The notes under the pieces: model-generated
What the model was told of the DNA's origin: nothing
Seen by the model: only the letters and a program-made list of their open reading frames with translations
Database searches by the model: none
Shown here: in pieces, positions 51,522 to 60,104 of the stretch
Layout of the letters: the number at the start of each line of letters is the position of its first letter
Numbering within the stretch: the stretch's first letter is position 1
Assembly (NCBI RefSeq): GCF_026239695.1
Contig: NZ_JAPIVS010000006.1
Span: 1 to 64,000 of the forward strand
Reading direction: 5' to 3'
Length of the DNA: 64,000 nt
Source: Pedobacter sp. MC2016-15
GTDB taxonomy: Bacteria > Bacteroidota > Bacteroidia > Sphingobacteriales > Sphingobacteriaceae
Program-made: the position numbers and the translations under genes

Positions 51522-51627
51522 GATGAGCGTATATGGATGTGAGATATTAATTTTATTAAATATAATGTTTAAACTTAATTTATGCGAAAAATGGCAGTAT
51601 AATTGTTTGATGTAAAATAAAACACAA

Positions 51628-52038
51628 ATGAAAAAATACCTACTCTTACTATTTATTGCATCAATCGGTCTTTCGTCCTGTACCAAGGAGGTATTTGTGC
51701 CGGATGATACGTTGCCAAATCAGACAATTATCGCATATATCAATCCTAATCAATGGATACCCAGCAGTGATGGCTATACACTTTCAGCTGAAATACCAGT
51801 ATCACAATTAGATGAGGATACGTTTTTCAACGATGATATCTCCTTGATGATATCACGAAATGATAATAATATTTATGAGAAGATACCATTCGTTTATGAT
51901 GGTCAGGCTTACAGTTATGACGTAGCTCCGGGATCTGTGAAGTTATATATTCAGACATCTGGGGATAATATTCTAACACCTGTAAGACCTACTTCAAGAG
52001 TGAGGGTAAAGATTGTATTGATTACATCTTCAATCTAA
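51628..52038 (+). CDS. Lipoprotein of unknown function
   Basis: A 136-residue lipoprotein with lipobox GLSSC (C18 within KKYLLLLFIASIGLSSC). The mature part is Thr/Asn-rich and predicted mostly beta (NQTIIAYINPNQWIPSSDG, SYDVAPGSVKLYIQTSGDN). I do not recognise a family. It diverges from the cupin gene and is followed by a terminator that lies in the 3' end of the converging ABC gene. Spacing to the convergent stop is 4 bp. Confidence 0.75.
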   Translation: MKKYLLLLFIASIGLSSCTKEVFVPDDTLPNQTIIAYINPNQWIPSSDGYTLSAEIPVSQLDEDTFFNDDISLMISRNDNNIYEKIPFVYDGQAYSYDVAPGSVKLYIQTSGDNILTPVRPTSRVRVKIVLITSSI

Positions 52039-52042
52039 ACAA

Positions 52043-53035
52043 CTAAAATTCAATAAAACGACCAATGTTCGCCTGAACGTGGTCGTTTTTTTTATGCTCA
52101 CCCCTATTCAGCTGTATCGCCCTGATGACCACGCCATTTCTTTCCAGCAACAGCTCTTCGTAAAAACCCTTATAATAAACGTCTTTCACTTCGTAACGCT
52201 TGCTGTTCCAGCCGCTCTTCAGCTCCACCCATTCAGGATAAAAAACAACAGATTTTTTTGTGGCTGCAAGCCCCAATTTGATGGCATTCTCCGCAGGGAG
52301 TACGACAGCATTTCCTAATAATTGAGCAGTATAGATATGCGCGGGATGATTATAAACATGTGCAGGTTCTCCTTCCTGTATCAGTTGGCCATCTTTAATC
52401 AGCAGCAACTGGTTGCCAAGAAAAAGTCCGTCTGCGGGATCATGTGAAACGATAATTACAGTCACCCCTGTTTCGGCAGCTATGCGTTTAATATCAGCAC
52501 GAAGCTGATTTTTCAGCAGAGCATCTACCTGGCTGAAAGGTTCATCCAGTAATAATAAACTGGTATCTGTAACGAGAGCTCTTGCTATGGCAACGCGCTG
52601 CTGCTCTCCCCCGCTAAGTTCTGTGATCTTCTTATTCCTGAGGTGTTCGATATGCAGATGCTGCATCATCTTCTCCGTCTTTTCCTGCTTGGATTTCACA
52701 TCTGTATTGGAAAGCACGGAAGCAATATTATCATAAACCTTCGCATAAATATTGAGAGAAAAATCCTGGGTAACAATCTTCATCTCTTTATGACCAGGTA
52801 TCAGCTGTTCATTAGGTCCCAGGACTCTTTTACCGTTAAATAATACTTCACCCTCATCAACCTGCAACAAACCGAATATGGATTTCAGCAGTGTAGACTT
52901 GCCGCTGCCACTTTCTCCGATTACGGCTACGATATGTCCTCGTTTGATCGTGAAACTGATGTTTCTGATCCCTGATAGTTGTTCAGTTTTATACTGTTTG
53001 CTTAAGTTATTTACGCTGATAATATTTTCGTCCAC
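52043..53035 (-). CDS. Import-type ABC transporter ATP-binding protein
   Basis: A 330-residue ATPase. Walker A GESGSGKSTLLKSIFG is at about 36-51, signature ITELSGGEQQRVAIARAL near 138-155, Walker B SLLLLDEPFSQVDALL and H-loop VIIVSHDPADG follow. The C-terminal 90 residues form an extra domain that resembles the regulatory part of the polyamine/iron/sulfate-type family. No permease or binding protein is encoded next to it, so its transporter is elsewhere. The only plausible start is GTG 53035 (GTG-GAC-GAA). Confidence 0.88.
   Translation of the reverse strand: MDENIISVNNLSKQYKTEQLSGIRNISFTIKRGHIVAVIGESGSGKSTLLKSIFGLLQVDEGEVLFNGKRVLGPNEQLIPGHKEMKIVTQDFSLNIYAKVYDNIASVLSNTDVKSKQEKTEKMMQHLHIEHLRNKKITELSGGEQQRVAIARALVTDTSLLLLDEPFSQVDALLKNQLRADIKRIAAETGVTVIIVSHDPADGLFLGNQLLLIKDGQLIQEGEPAHVYNHPAHIYTAQLLGNAVVLPAENAIKLGLAATKKSVVFYPEWVELKSGWNSKRYEVKDVYYKGFYEELLLERNGVVIRAIQLNRGEHKKNDHVQANIGRFIEF
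52055..52093 (+). terminator. Terminator of the lipoprotein gene inside the ABC gene
   Basis: Stem AAAACGACCA / TGGTCGTTTT (52055-52064 and 52080-52089) plus further U; it lies inside the last codons of the converging ABC gene. Confidence 0.75.
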
Positions 53036-53061
53036 AGCGTAAAGATACGTTTTTGTGTGTA

Positions 53062-53874
53062 TTAGTTCAGTCCGAACGTAAGACCGAAGGCCATGTTTTT
53101 CAGGCCAGCCTGCGGAGCACTGTCGAACATATCATTGAAGTAATATTTAGTGAATAGACCTATTCCTCCATATCCGAGACGTACTGTACCACCCAATCTT
53201 ACCGGCTGAAAATTGTAATCATCCCTGAACTTCTGTTTTCCACGCTCATCGCTGATCTGTTTTACCTTGCCATTCAGTAAGAAACTTACCTCCGGACCAA
53301 ACACAAAATAGAATCTTTTGCCCTTGTGATTTTCTTTCGAGCGCAGCTCAAAGTTCAAAGGAATATGCACATAGCTGCTGGAGAACCTGTTTTTACTAAA
53401 ATCAATAGGCTCATCGATATAGGTTAAGTCCGGTGTATTCTGCTGAATAGTGACATTGTTCTTCAATCTGATCAGCGTCCAGTCGAACCCACCGGCAATA
53501 TACATTTTGAAGATGGGATTAAAGCGGTAGCCAAAATACACTACATCAAATGAGAATGTAGTTGTTTTTGCACCTTTATAATCCAGGAATTTATTTTCCG
53601 GCGACAGGGAGAAACTTCCATTATCAATTAGCCTTGAAAATCCCAGATCAACCCTGGTAAAAGTGAGTCCCCCCAGAAAGCGCCCTTTAGATGCTTGTTT
53701 TGTTTTCACCGTGTCCTCACGATCTCCAAAAGATATATCCAGTTTATAGTTTCTGTTTTTTACCGGCGTTGTAGTAACCGTAGCGGTAGTTGTAGTCATG
53801 GTGGTATCCTGTGCAGCTGCTTGCTGGAAGATCAGTCCGCTGATCAGTAGAAGTGATGATAAGAGCTTCTTCAT
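53062..53874 (-). CDS. Putative outer-membrane beta-barrel protein
   Basis: A 270-residue exported protein. Signal peptide 1-21 (SLLLISGLIFQQAAAQ), then a Thr-rich linker and many alternating short strands (FSFDVVYFGYRFNPIFKMYI, FYFVFGPEVSFLL) ending MAFGLTFGLN with a C-terminal Asn after Leu. The pattern of an outer-membrane beta barrel is clear, but no family name can be given. It is the last of three co-directional genes after an ECF sigma factor and a membrane protein, so it may be a target or a partner of that system. Confidence 0.72.
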   Translation of the reverse strand: MKKLLSSLLLISGLIFQQAAAQDTTMTTTTATVTTTPVKNRNYKLDISFGDREDTVKTKQASKGRFLGGLTFTRVDLGFSRLIDNGSFSLSPENKFLDYKGAKTTTFSFDVVYFGYRFNPIFKMYIAGGFDWTLIRLKNNVTIQQNTPDLTYIDEPIDFSKNRFSSSYVHIPLNFELRSKENHKGKRFYFVFGPEVSFLLNGKVKQISDERGKQKFRDDYNFQPVRLGGTVRLGYGGIGLFTKYYFNDMFDSAPQAGLKNMAFGLTFGLN

Positions 53875-53885
53875 TGTGATGTATA

Positions 53886-54581
53886 TTATTTATGCTTCTT
53901 TGTGTTAAATCTGATAATTCCTATGTTAAGTGCAACCAAAGATGAATTGTCATCCTCAGTTTTGAACTGGATAATCTTTTCATCGCTTTTGTCAACTTTG
54001 TCTACAACATAGTTGATGAGGTCGCCCATATTTCTGATACCTTTATTTTCAGTCCGCGTTTCATTTTCCCCAATAACCTGATCTACGGGCTGCTTACTAT
54101 CATTGATACTTGCCAGGACGAGCGTATCTGCAGCTGAGGAGACCGACATAGGCAGCCCTAATCTCTCCTGCTTAACTGTGATATCATTGCCATAAGGTTG
54201 AGGGTTGAGGGCTAAAGGTTGCAAGCTTACCAAATCTTTTTTTAAAGTTTTGGGTTTGGAAACGATCTGAAGGGGAATCTCTTTCTGTTTTGCAGCCTCT
54301 GAAGCAGCTACCTCAGGCAGCGCATTTATGACAGGCGCGGTTGCTGTCGTCGCAGCTAAGCTTACCTTATGATCCTGCTCCTGTATAGGAAACAGCAAAG
54401 CCAGCGAGACAGCAGCTATAGCAAGAGCTGCTGCCATCCAGTAAACAGGAAAAGCACGCTTCGGTTTTACGGAGAGCTGTGTATCAATTTTATCCCATAA
54501 ATTTAAGGGCGGCGTGATTTCTGCCTCTGCGAATTTGTCCTTAAACAAACGGTCAAATTCATTATCCTGTATATTTTGCAT
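53886..54581 (-). CDS. Putative anti-sigma factor (single-span membrane protein)
   Basis: A 231-residue protein. The N-terminal 40 residues (FDRLFKDKFAEAEITPPLNL then WDKID) resemble the cytoplasmic start of Bacteroidota anti-sigma factors. A single membrane helix is at about 46-66 (VYWMAAALAIAAVSLALLF). The remaining region is Pro/Lys-rich and presumably periplasmic. It overlaps the sigma gene by 20 bp, a usual arrangement for sigma/anti-sigma pairs. No classic zinc anti-sigma motif HxxxCxxC is present. Confidence 0.7.
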   Translation of the reverse strand: MQNIQDNEFDRLFKDKFAEAEITPPLNLWDKIDTQLSVKPKRAFPVYWMAAALAIAAVSLALLFPIQEQDHKVSLAATTATAPVINALPEVAASEAAKQKEIPLQIVSKPKTLKKDLVSLQPLALNPQPYGNDITVKQERLGLPMSVSSAADTLVLASINDSKQPVDQVIGENETRTENKGIRNMGDLINYVVDKVDKSDEKIIQFKTEDDNSSLVALNIGIIRFNTKKHK

Positions 54582-55131
54582 AATTACTGCCCTCCATTTT
54601 ACTAATCTCTTCTTTTAAAATTGCCCTCGCCCGTGATAACTGAGATTTGCTTGCACTCTCAGAAATCCCCAATGAAGCGGAAATTTCTTTGTGTGAATAA
54701 CCCTCGATGATATACATATTAAAAACTATACGGTATCCGTCAGCAAGTTTTTGAATCAGCGACAGCAGATCCTGCATCCCTAACCTGCTAAAATCAAATC
54801 CTGTAGAAGGCTGTTCATAACCTTCTTCAATAGGCACAATATTTAAAGTTCTCAAATTTTTACGATAACTTTCTATGGCACAATTTACCATCACTTTTCT
54901 CATCCATCCTTCAAAAGACCCATCGCCACGATATTCATTGATTTTTTGAAAGATTTTAACATAGCCCAGCTGCAAAACATCTTCTGCTTCCATCCTGTCG
55001 CGGGCATATCGCATACAAACCAGCAGCAGCTTAGAGGAAGTTTGCCTGTAAAGCAGTTCCTGCATTTTTCTGTTGCCGGCTTTGCAGCCTTCCATTAAAT
55101 CATTTATCGTGTAAGGTGGCGTCAACTTCAT
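54562..55131 (-). CDS. ECF-type RNA polymerase sigma factor
   Basis: A 189-residue sigma-70 family factor with only regions 2 and 4. Region 2 includes LVCMRYARDRMEAEDVLQLG and VKIFQKINEYRGDGSFEGWM. Region 4 contains GYRIVFNMYIIEGYSHKEIS and SLGISESASKSQLSRARAIL, the helix-turn-helix. Region 1.1 and region 3 are absent. The gene is first in a string with a putative anti-sigma and an outer-membrane barrel. The signal is unknown. Confidence 0.92.
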   Translation of the reverse strand: MKLTPPYTINDLMEGCKAGNRKMQELLYRQTSSKLLLVCMRYARDRMEAEDVLQLGYVKIFQKINEYRGDGSFEGWMRKVMVNCAIESYRKNLRTLNIVPIEEGYEQPSTGFDFSRLGMQDLLSLIQKLADGYRIVFNMYIIEGYSHKEISASLGISESASKSQLSRARAILKEEISKMEGSNYAKYTG

Positions 55132-55193
55132 GATTCGTTAGTTATATATCAGATGACTGAACTATACTAAAGGTTGCACGCGGATGAAAATAT

Positions 55194-56330
55194 TTATTGT
55201 TTGATCTTGAACAATCTGAAGTCCTGCTTGTAAGTTAAGAAAAACGACCCCTGAAACTGGAGCTGTTCTGTTCTTGAAGTTCCAAGGTCTACATGAGGTT
55301 CTACCCGCACATCCAAATAAAGATGCGGCAATAGTTCATGCTGGTATGCATATCTGAGCAATAGGATACTGCGGCTTTTTTCTTTGTAACCGGCATCGTA
55401 TAAAGTACTGGAAACGGATTCATACAAAGGCATCCCTTTGATGGTCTGGAAGTTATTTCCTTTCCAGTAAGAAGCGACGATACTTCCCCATTTGGTGTTT
55501 GCACCGGCATTAAACCATAATCCGTAACCACCCTGGAAAGCCTGAATTTTGGTAGGAGAAAAATCTTTGTAGCCTACCAGATAATTATCGGTAAAGATTT
55601 CCTGAACATTGCCCCCAATTTCTTTATGTAGTTTCAGGCCGGTAGCGCCGTTACCCATCGTGAGCAGCGGCACAGATTTTAACGTATCCGTCTGTCCGCC
55701 TTTATGGTAGACAAGGAACTGCAGCGGAAGACTCAATTTCCATCCGTTATTTTGCCATAATAAACGTTCAGCTGTTAATCCGCCGATGATTTCTTCTTTT
55801 ACAGGAGAGGGGGTATAAATCTGTTTTTGCCAGGCGATCCAGGCATCCAGCTTCCACTTTTCCTTCTCTATGATCAGTTGGGTACCATATTGGATCGGAT
55901 CCGTAATCTGACGTTCAAAGTCCCATAGCTGTTCAATATACCCATGATGGATACCTCCTTCGAGGCTACCAAAGATTAAGGAAAGGTCTTTCTTATGATA
56001 TTTTAACGCGAACAGAGGTTTTGAATCATGCACTCCGTTATCCCCAAAGTCTTTGCGTATATAAGCTCCTGCCACGATGGCCAGATTAGGATGTGCATAG
56101 TACACCAGCTCTGGTTGAAGTTGCGTTCCGTATAAAGTATACCCGTCATGAAACTGGTTTGAATATTCATAATCACGCACATAATTGAAATTATAGAAAT
56201 TCAAATGCACTTCACCCACAGCATTGCTGTCGGGACGAATCCTGTTTTCTATGGCGATAGGATTGAACTGTGCGTGGCCGAATTGGTATCCTGCAAGGAT
56301 GAATACTAAAATTAGTAAAGCTCTTTTCAT
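55194..56330 (-). CDS. Putative outer-membrane protein next to hemJ
   Basis: A 378-residue exported protein; signal peptide 1-20 (ALLILVFILAGYQFGHA). The mature part is rich in aromatic, alternating beta strands (LNFYNFNYVRDYEYSNQFHD, YGLWFNAGANTKWGSIVASY) and ends FFLTYKQDFRLFKIKQ, suggesting a beta barrel of perhaps 16 strands. I do not know the family. It starts immediately after the hemJ stop codon with no spacing and is the last gene of the heme string, so export or uptake of a porphyrin-related compound is a testable but unsupported idea. Confidence 0.7.
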   Translation of the reverse strand: MKRALLILVFILAGYQFGHAQFNPIAIENRIRPDSNAVGEVHLNFYNFNYVRDYEYSNQFHDGYTLYGTQLQPELVYYAHPNLAIVAGAYIRKDFGDNGVHDSKPLFALKYHKKDLSLIFGSLEGGIHHGYIEQLWDFERQITDPIQYGTQLIIEKEKWKLDAWIAWQKQIYTPSPVKEEIIGGLTAERLLWQNNGWKLSLPLQFLVYHKGGQTDTLKSVPLLTMGNGATGLKLHKEIGGNVQEIFTDNYLVGYKDFSPTKIQAFQGGYGLWFNAGANTKWGSIVASYWKGNNFQTIKGMPLYESVSSTLYDAGYKEKSRSILLLRYAYQHELLPHLYLDVRVEPHVDLGTSRTEQLQFQGSFFLTYKQDFRLFKIKQ

Positions 56331-56882
56331 CTAGTTATTTTCTTTTTTCTTCCTATAGTTCTTGTAAAGCTTCACTGCGATCATCAGTACCAGCGCGAAT
56401 ATCACCAGCCCTGCCAAACCATACATCCAGTCGATCGCGTTCTTGAGTACCACAGTAAAGACTATGGCGAACAATAATATCGTAGCCAACTCATTCCACA
56501 GACGCAGTTGCATTGAACTAAGTTTAAAGATCCCCTGCTCCATACGTTTCATGATACGCTGACATCTGAAGTGATAAAATAACAGGAAAACAACGAAAGT
56601 AAGTTTAACGTGCAGCCAGGGCGCATGAAGCAAACCTGGACGTGTAGCTATCATACCCAAACCAGCGAGTACAGTAAGTACCATCGCCGGAACGGTAATG
56701 ATGTACCAGAGCTTACGCTCCATGATGACAAATTGTTTTTGCAGGATCTCCCGTTCCAGATCTGGACGGCTGTTTGCTTCGGTATGGTAAATAAACAAAC
56801 GGACAATGTAAAACAAACCTGCCATCCAGCATACCACAAAGATGATATGTAAGGCAAGAATGTAGAGATAGTATTGTTCCAT
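56331..56882 (-). CDS. hemJ: Protoporphyrinogen IX oxidase HemJ
   Basis: A 183-residue membrane protein of the HemJ (CopD-like) family, the heme-linked oxidase of bacteria without HemG or HemY. It has four to five hydrophobic helices. Family residues visible are the early His in LYILALHIIFVVCWMAGLFY, the conserved Arg/Lys region RKLWYIITVPAMVLTVLAGL, and HAPWLHVKLTFVVFLLFYHF with conserved His and Lys. It sits between hemE and an outer-membrane protein gene. The next gene starts directly at its stop codon. Confidence 0.92.
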   Translation of the reverse strand: MEQYYLYILALHIIFVVCWMAGLFYIVRLFIYHTEANSRPDLEREILQKQFVIMERKLWYIITVPAMVLTVLAGLGMIATRPGLLHAPWLHVKLTFVVFLLFYHFRCQRIMKRMEQGIFKLSSMQLRLWNELATILLFAIVFTVVLKNAIDWMYGLAGLVIFALVLMIAVKLYKNYRKKKENN

Positions 56883-56926
56883 AAGGTTACAAAGAGAAGC
56901 CTGACAAAATTAGTTAAACATTGTCT

Positions 56927-57949
56927 TTAATAGCGAAACTCTTTTATCACTTCAATGGCATATTTTACATTGTCAAATGGAATGTCAGGCATGATGCCAT
57001 GTCCAAGATTAAAGATAAAGCCATTTTCACCACGCATTCTTTCAAATAACTGCAGTATGTTCTTTTTAATTACCGCTTTGTCAGCATACAGGATGAACGG
57101 ATCAAGGTTACCCTGCACAGCAATACCAGAAGGTAAAATCTTTTTGATATTCAGCAGGTCGGCATTCCAATCTACCGAGATCACATCCGGCTGCGCCGTA
57201 GCCATCATTGGAGCAAATACAGAGCTGCCTTTACAGAATGAAATTACAGGAATATCTTTTCTGTTCAGGTTCGCGATAATTTCTTTGATATACTGGTGCG
57301 AGAATTCTGCATAATCGTTCCATGAAAGCGCCATTGCCCAGCTGTCAAAGATCTGAATTGCATTCACACCAGCAGCAATCTGAAGATTCAGATATGCAGC
57401 AGTTACTTTTGCAATTTTCGCCAGCAAAGCATGCGCAATCTCAGGGTGATTGTGCATCAGTAACTTTGTCTTTTTAAAATCTTTTGAAGATTCACCTTCT
57501 ACAAGGTAGCTCATTACAGTAAACGGAGCACCTGCAAAACCGATCAGTGGAATACTTCCGTTTAAGCGCTGTTGAATCACTTTGATTGCATCAGCTACAT
57601 ATTCCAGTTTGTCCAGGCAGTCTACGTCCAGGTTTTCCACATCCTGCATATTGCGTATAGGATTTGCGAAACGTGGTCCTACTCCCTGTGTGAAACTCAG
57701 GTCGCCACCCATAGCTTCTGCAGTGACCAGGATATCACAAAAAAGAATTGCTGCGTCTATACCCAACAAATCAACAGGCAACATCGTTACATCAGCTGCA
57801 ATTTCTGGTGTTTTGCACATTTCAAGGAAAGAGTATTTGTTTTTAATCTCCCAGTATTCTGGCATAAAACGACCGGCCTGACGCATCATCCATACTGGTG
57901 GGCGTTCTGTTGGCTTTGACCATGCTGCATCTAAAAATAAGTTGTTCAT
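56927..57949 (-). CDS. hemE: Uroporphyrinogen decarboxylase
   Basis: A 340-residue TIM-barrel enzyme removing four carboxyl groups from uroporphyrinogen III. The N-terminal active-site motif PPVWMMRQAGRFMPEYWEIK is intact with Arg and the downstream Asp (LGIDAAILFCDILV). GFAGAPFTVMSYLVEGESSK is the second signature. The C-terminal half has GHGIMPDIPFDNVKYAIEVI. Normal length. The gene is preceded by the TPR-like protein and followed 44 bp later by hemJ. Confidence 0.97.
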   Translation of the reverse strand: MNNLFLDAAWSKPTERPPVWMMRQAGRFMPEYWEIKNKYSFLEMCKTPEIAADVTMLPVDLLGIDAAILFCDILVTAEAMGGDLSFTQGVGPRFANPIRNMQDVENLDVDCLDKLEYVADAIKVIQQRLNGSIPLIGFAGAPFTVMSYLVEGESSKDFKKTKLLMHNHPEIAHALLAKIAKVTAAYLNLQIAAGVNAIQIFDSWAMALSWNDYAEFSHQYIKEIIANLNRKDIPVISFCKGSSVFAPMMATAQPDVISVDWNADLLNIKKILPSGIAVQGNLDPFILYADKAVIKKNILQLFERMRGENGFIFNLGHGIMPDIPFDNVKYAIEVIKEFRY

Positions 57950-57963
57950 CTGTTATTGTTTTG

Positions 57964-58491
57964 TTAAGCTTTTTGTGCGAGGCTATTGGCCTCTTTTATA
58001 ATTTTTATAATAATTTCATTCGTGCGTTCGGTACCCGCAAGTTCCTGCGCCTTTTCGGCATAGGCAAGCGCCCTTACACTATCTTTTTTTCGCAATGCAA
58101 GATTGGCTAAGTGGATCAGAATAAAAGATTTATCATTTTTAGATCCAAGAGGAAAACGGCTGGCAATCTGAAAATGGTATTCGGCAGCCTGATAATCTTC
58201 TTTTTTGAGCGCAATATTACCCATCATAAACTCATAATAGCCGCGTCTGTTTTTTGCCAGTCTATCGGGATTTGGTACCTCTTTCAATAGTTGATGGGCC
58301 TTCTCAAAATCTCCGATTTTGAAAGATTTAGAGGCCATCAGGATAGAGCTGCTTTTGAAGTGATTCCACAAGACAAAGGCAAACATCAGTCCGGCTATTG
58401 CCGCAAGCTGGTTTTCATCATAAAAAAGGCATACCACACCTGCGATGACAAAGATTGCCATCAGGGCATACCTGCCGGTTGCGTTAAACAT
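57964..58491 (-). CDS. Membrane-anchored TPR-like protein
   Basis: A 175-residue protein. Two membrane helices at 8-24 (ALMAIFVIAGVVCLFY) and 29-45 are followed by about 120 residues of TPR-like helix pairs (KIGDFEKAHQLLKEVPNPDR, KKEDYQAAEYHFQIASRFPL, RKKDSVRALAYAEKAQEL). Such proteins usually act as scaffolds. Its ATG overlaps the stop codon of the response regulator by one base, and hemE lies directly upstream on the other side (14 bp after), so it belongs to the hem string. Its link to heme is positional only. Confidence 0.78.
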   Translation of the reverse strand: MFNATGRYALMAIFVIAGVVCLFYDENQLAAIAGLMFAFVLWNHFKSSSILMASKSFKIGDFEKAHQLLKEVPNPDRLAKNRRGYYEFMMGNIALKKEDYQAAEYHFQIASRFPLGSKNDKSFILIHLANLALRKKDSVRALAYAEKAQELAGTERTNEIIIKIIKEANSLAQKA

Positions 58492-59198
58492 TAATTATGG
58501 ATATCCGTGAATTTATAACCTACGCCCCTGATTGAATGAAAGTATACAGGATTTTTCTGATCCGGCTCAAAATACTTACGGAAAGTAAGAATGAAGTTAT
58601 CAATCGTACGTGTTGATGGATACACATCATAATTCCATACTGTCTCAAGAATCTGCTCCCGGGAAACTGCTTCATTTTTTCTTTCAATGAGCAACTTCAG
58701 CAACATCGTTTCCTTCTTAGTTAGTGGAACAATAACACCATCATCCTGTTTCAGTTCAAAAGAGTTGAAATAGATTGTTTTTTCACCGATTTTATAAGAG
58801 TTCAGTTCTTTCAGGTCGTCTGATTTCATACTGCGTTTTACCAGGATACCTACCCTAAGGATCAGTTCTTCCAGGTTAAACGGTTTTACCAGATAGTCAT
58901 CGGCACCTTTTTTAAGACCCATAACACGGTCTTCACTTGTATTTTTCGCTGTCAGAAATAAGATTGGCACCTCAGTATTTTCCAAACGTATTGTCTCGCA
59001 CACCTGGAAGCCATCCATCTCAGGAAGCATTACGTCCAGGATCAGCAGGTTAAAACGTTCTTCTTTAAAAATCTTAAGGGCGGTTTTACCATCTTTTACC
59101 GCATGGACTTTATATCCTTCCAGTTCAAGATTTAATTTTATTGCATCTAATAAGTGGTCTTCATCTTCGACCAGTAATATTCTTAATTTCTGTTGCAT
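58491..59198 (-). CDS. OmpR-family response regulator (RprY-like)
   Basis: A 235-residue regulator. Receiver domain 1-118 with phosphoacceptor D55 in FNLLILDVMLPEMDGFQVCE and Lys in DDYLVKPFNLEELILRV. The winged-helix DNA-binding domain (130-235) includes LTKKETMLLKLLIERKNEAV and DVYPSTRTIDNFILTFRKYF. ATG 59198 is preferred over an in-frame TTG at 59207. It follows the kinase gene by 5 bp and overlaps the TPR-like gene by one base. It is embedded between hemL/kinase and hemE. Confidence 0.93.
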   Translation of the reverse strand: MQQKLRILLVEDEDHLLDAIKLNLELEGYKVHAVKDGKTALKIFKEERFNLLILDVMLPEMDGFQVCETIRLENTEVPILFLTAKNTSEDRVMGLKKGADDYLVKPFNLEELILRVGILVKRSMKSDDLKELNSYKIGEKTIYFNSFELKQDDGVIVPLTKKETMLLKLLIERKNEAVSREQILETVWNYDVYPSTRTIDNFILTFRKYFEPDQKNPVYFHSIRGVGYKFTDIHN

Positions 59199-59203
59199 AA
59201 TGA

Positions 59204-60070
59204 TCAACTAAATGTGATTTCAAAAATTGTACCCTGCGGTACATTGTCTTTAACACTGATATCTGCATCGTGTCTCTGCAAAACCTCCTTCACAATAAAC
59301 AGACCTAAACCTGTTCCTTTCGCCTTTCTTGTATTTTCTTCACCAACGCGGTAAAACTTATCAAATATCAGCATTTTTTCTGCATCCGGAATACCTGGTC
59401 CGGTATCAGAAACCCTTAAAAAAGGATGTCCGTTCTGCATCTCCAGCTCTACACTTACCTCGGCACATGGACCCGAATACTTTACAGCATTCTCCACAAG
59501 ATTGGTCACTACCGATGACAGCGTAAAGGGATCTCCTGTGATCTTCACCTTCGGTTCTATCGTAGGGTTAATAATCTGTTCACAACCGCATGAATGCACC
59601 TGTAAGCGGTCAGTAATTTTACTCACCAACTCAGAAAAATCAAACTCCTCCTGTGGGAAAGAATAAGAGCGGTTTTCAATCTTTGTCGCCAGCAGCATAT
59701 TTTCAACCAGATCATCCAGCCGTTCGATATCTTTCAGAGAGTTACTGAGCAACGAGGTCTGACGGGCTTTATCCAGATCACGCTTCACAATGGTCTGCAG
59801 CGACAACTTGATGGCCGCAAGTGGCGACTTCAGTTCATGGGTAACAGATAAAAGGAAGTTTTGTTGCTGTTCACGTAATTTATCTTCTTTTTTGATCGAC
59901 TGGTGCAGGAAAAATGCGCCCACACACAGCAGAAAAAGGAAGACAGATCCCTCGCCCATGACCATAGCCATTCTGGAGGGCTGGAGTTTAACGACAAGCG
60001 TTCCCCATGATATCAGCTGTACCAATGAGTACAGCAACATGAAATAGAATATGATGATCGATTTCTTCAA
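59204..60070 (-). CDS. Sensor histidine kinase paired with the RprY-like regulator
   Basis: A 288-residue kinase. Two membrane helices (6-27 and 42-58) enclose a short 12-15-residue outside loop. The cytoplasmic part has the phosphoacceptor H78 in LSVTHELKSPLAAIKLSLQT, N-box LVTNLVENAVKYSG, G1 VSDTGPGIP and G2 GTGLGLFIVKEVLQ. HAMP is absent. The start is TTG 60070 (LKKSIIIFYF, matching MKKS in relatives I remember). The longer in-frame ATG at 60193 would overlap hemL by 89 bp, and ATG 60040 would remove part of the first helix. Confidence 0.88.
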   Translation of the reverse strand: MKKSIIIFYFMLLYSLVQLISWGTLVVKLQPSRMAMVMGEGSVFLFLLCVGAFFLHQSIKKEDKLREQQQNFLLSVTHELKSPLAAIKLSLQTIVKRDLDKARQTSLLSNSLKDIERLDDLVENMLLATKIENRSYSFPQEEFDFSELVSKITDRLQVHSCGCEQIINPTIEPKVKITGDPFTLSSVVTNLVENAVKYSGPCAEVSVELEMQNGHPFLRVSDTGPGIPDAEKMLIFDKFYRVGEENTRKAKGTGLGLFIVKEVLQRHDADISVKDNVPQGTIFEITFS

Positions 60071-60104
60071 AGCTTTGCTTAAACTGTATAAATATAGTGT
60101 TAAT

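Noticed and set aside
51522..51686. Longer start for the cupin protein
   Set aside because: The added residues look like translated spacer and overlap the divergent lipoprotein gene; ATG 51521 has the expected N-terminus.
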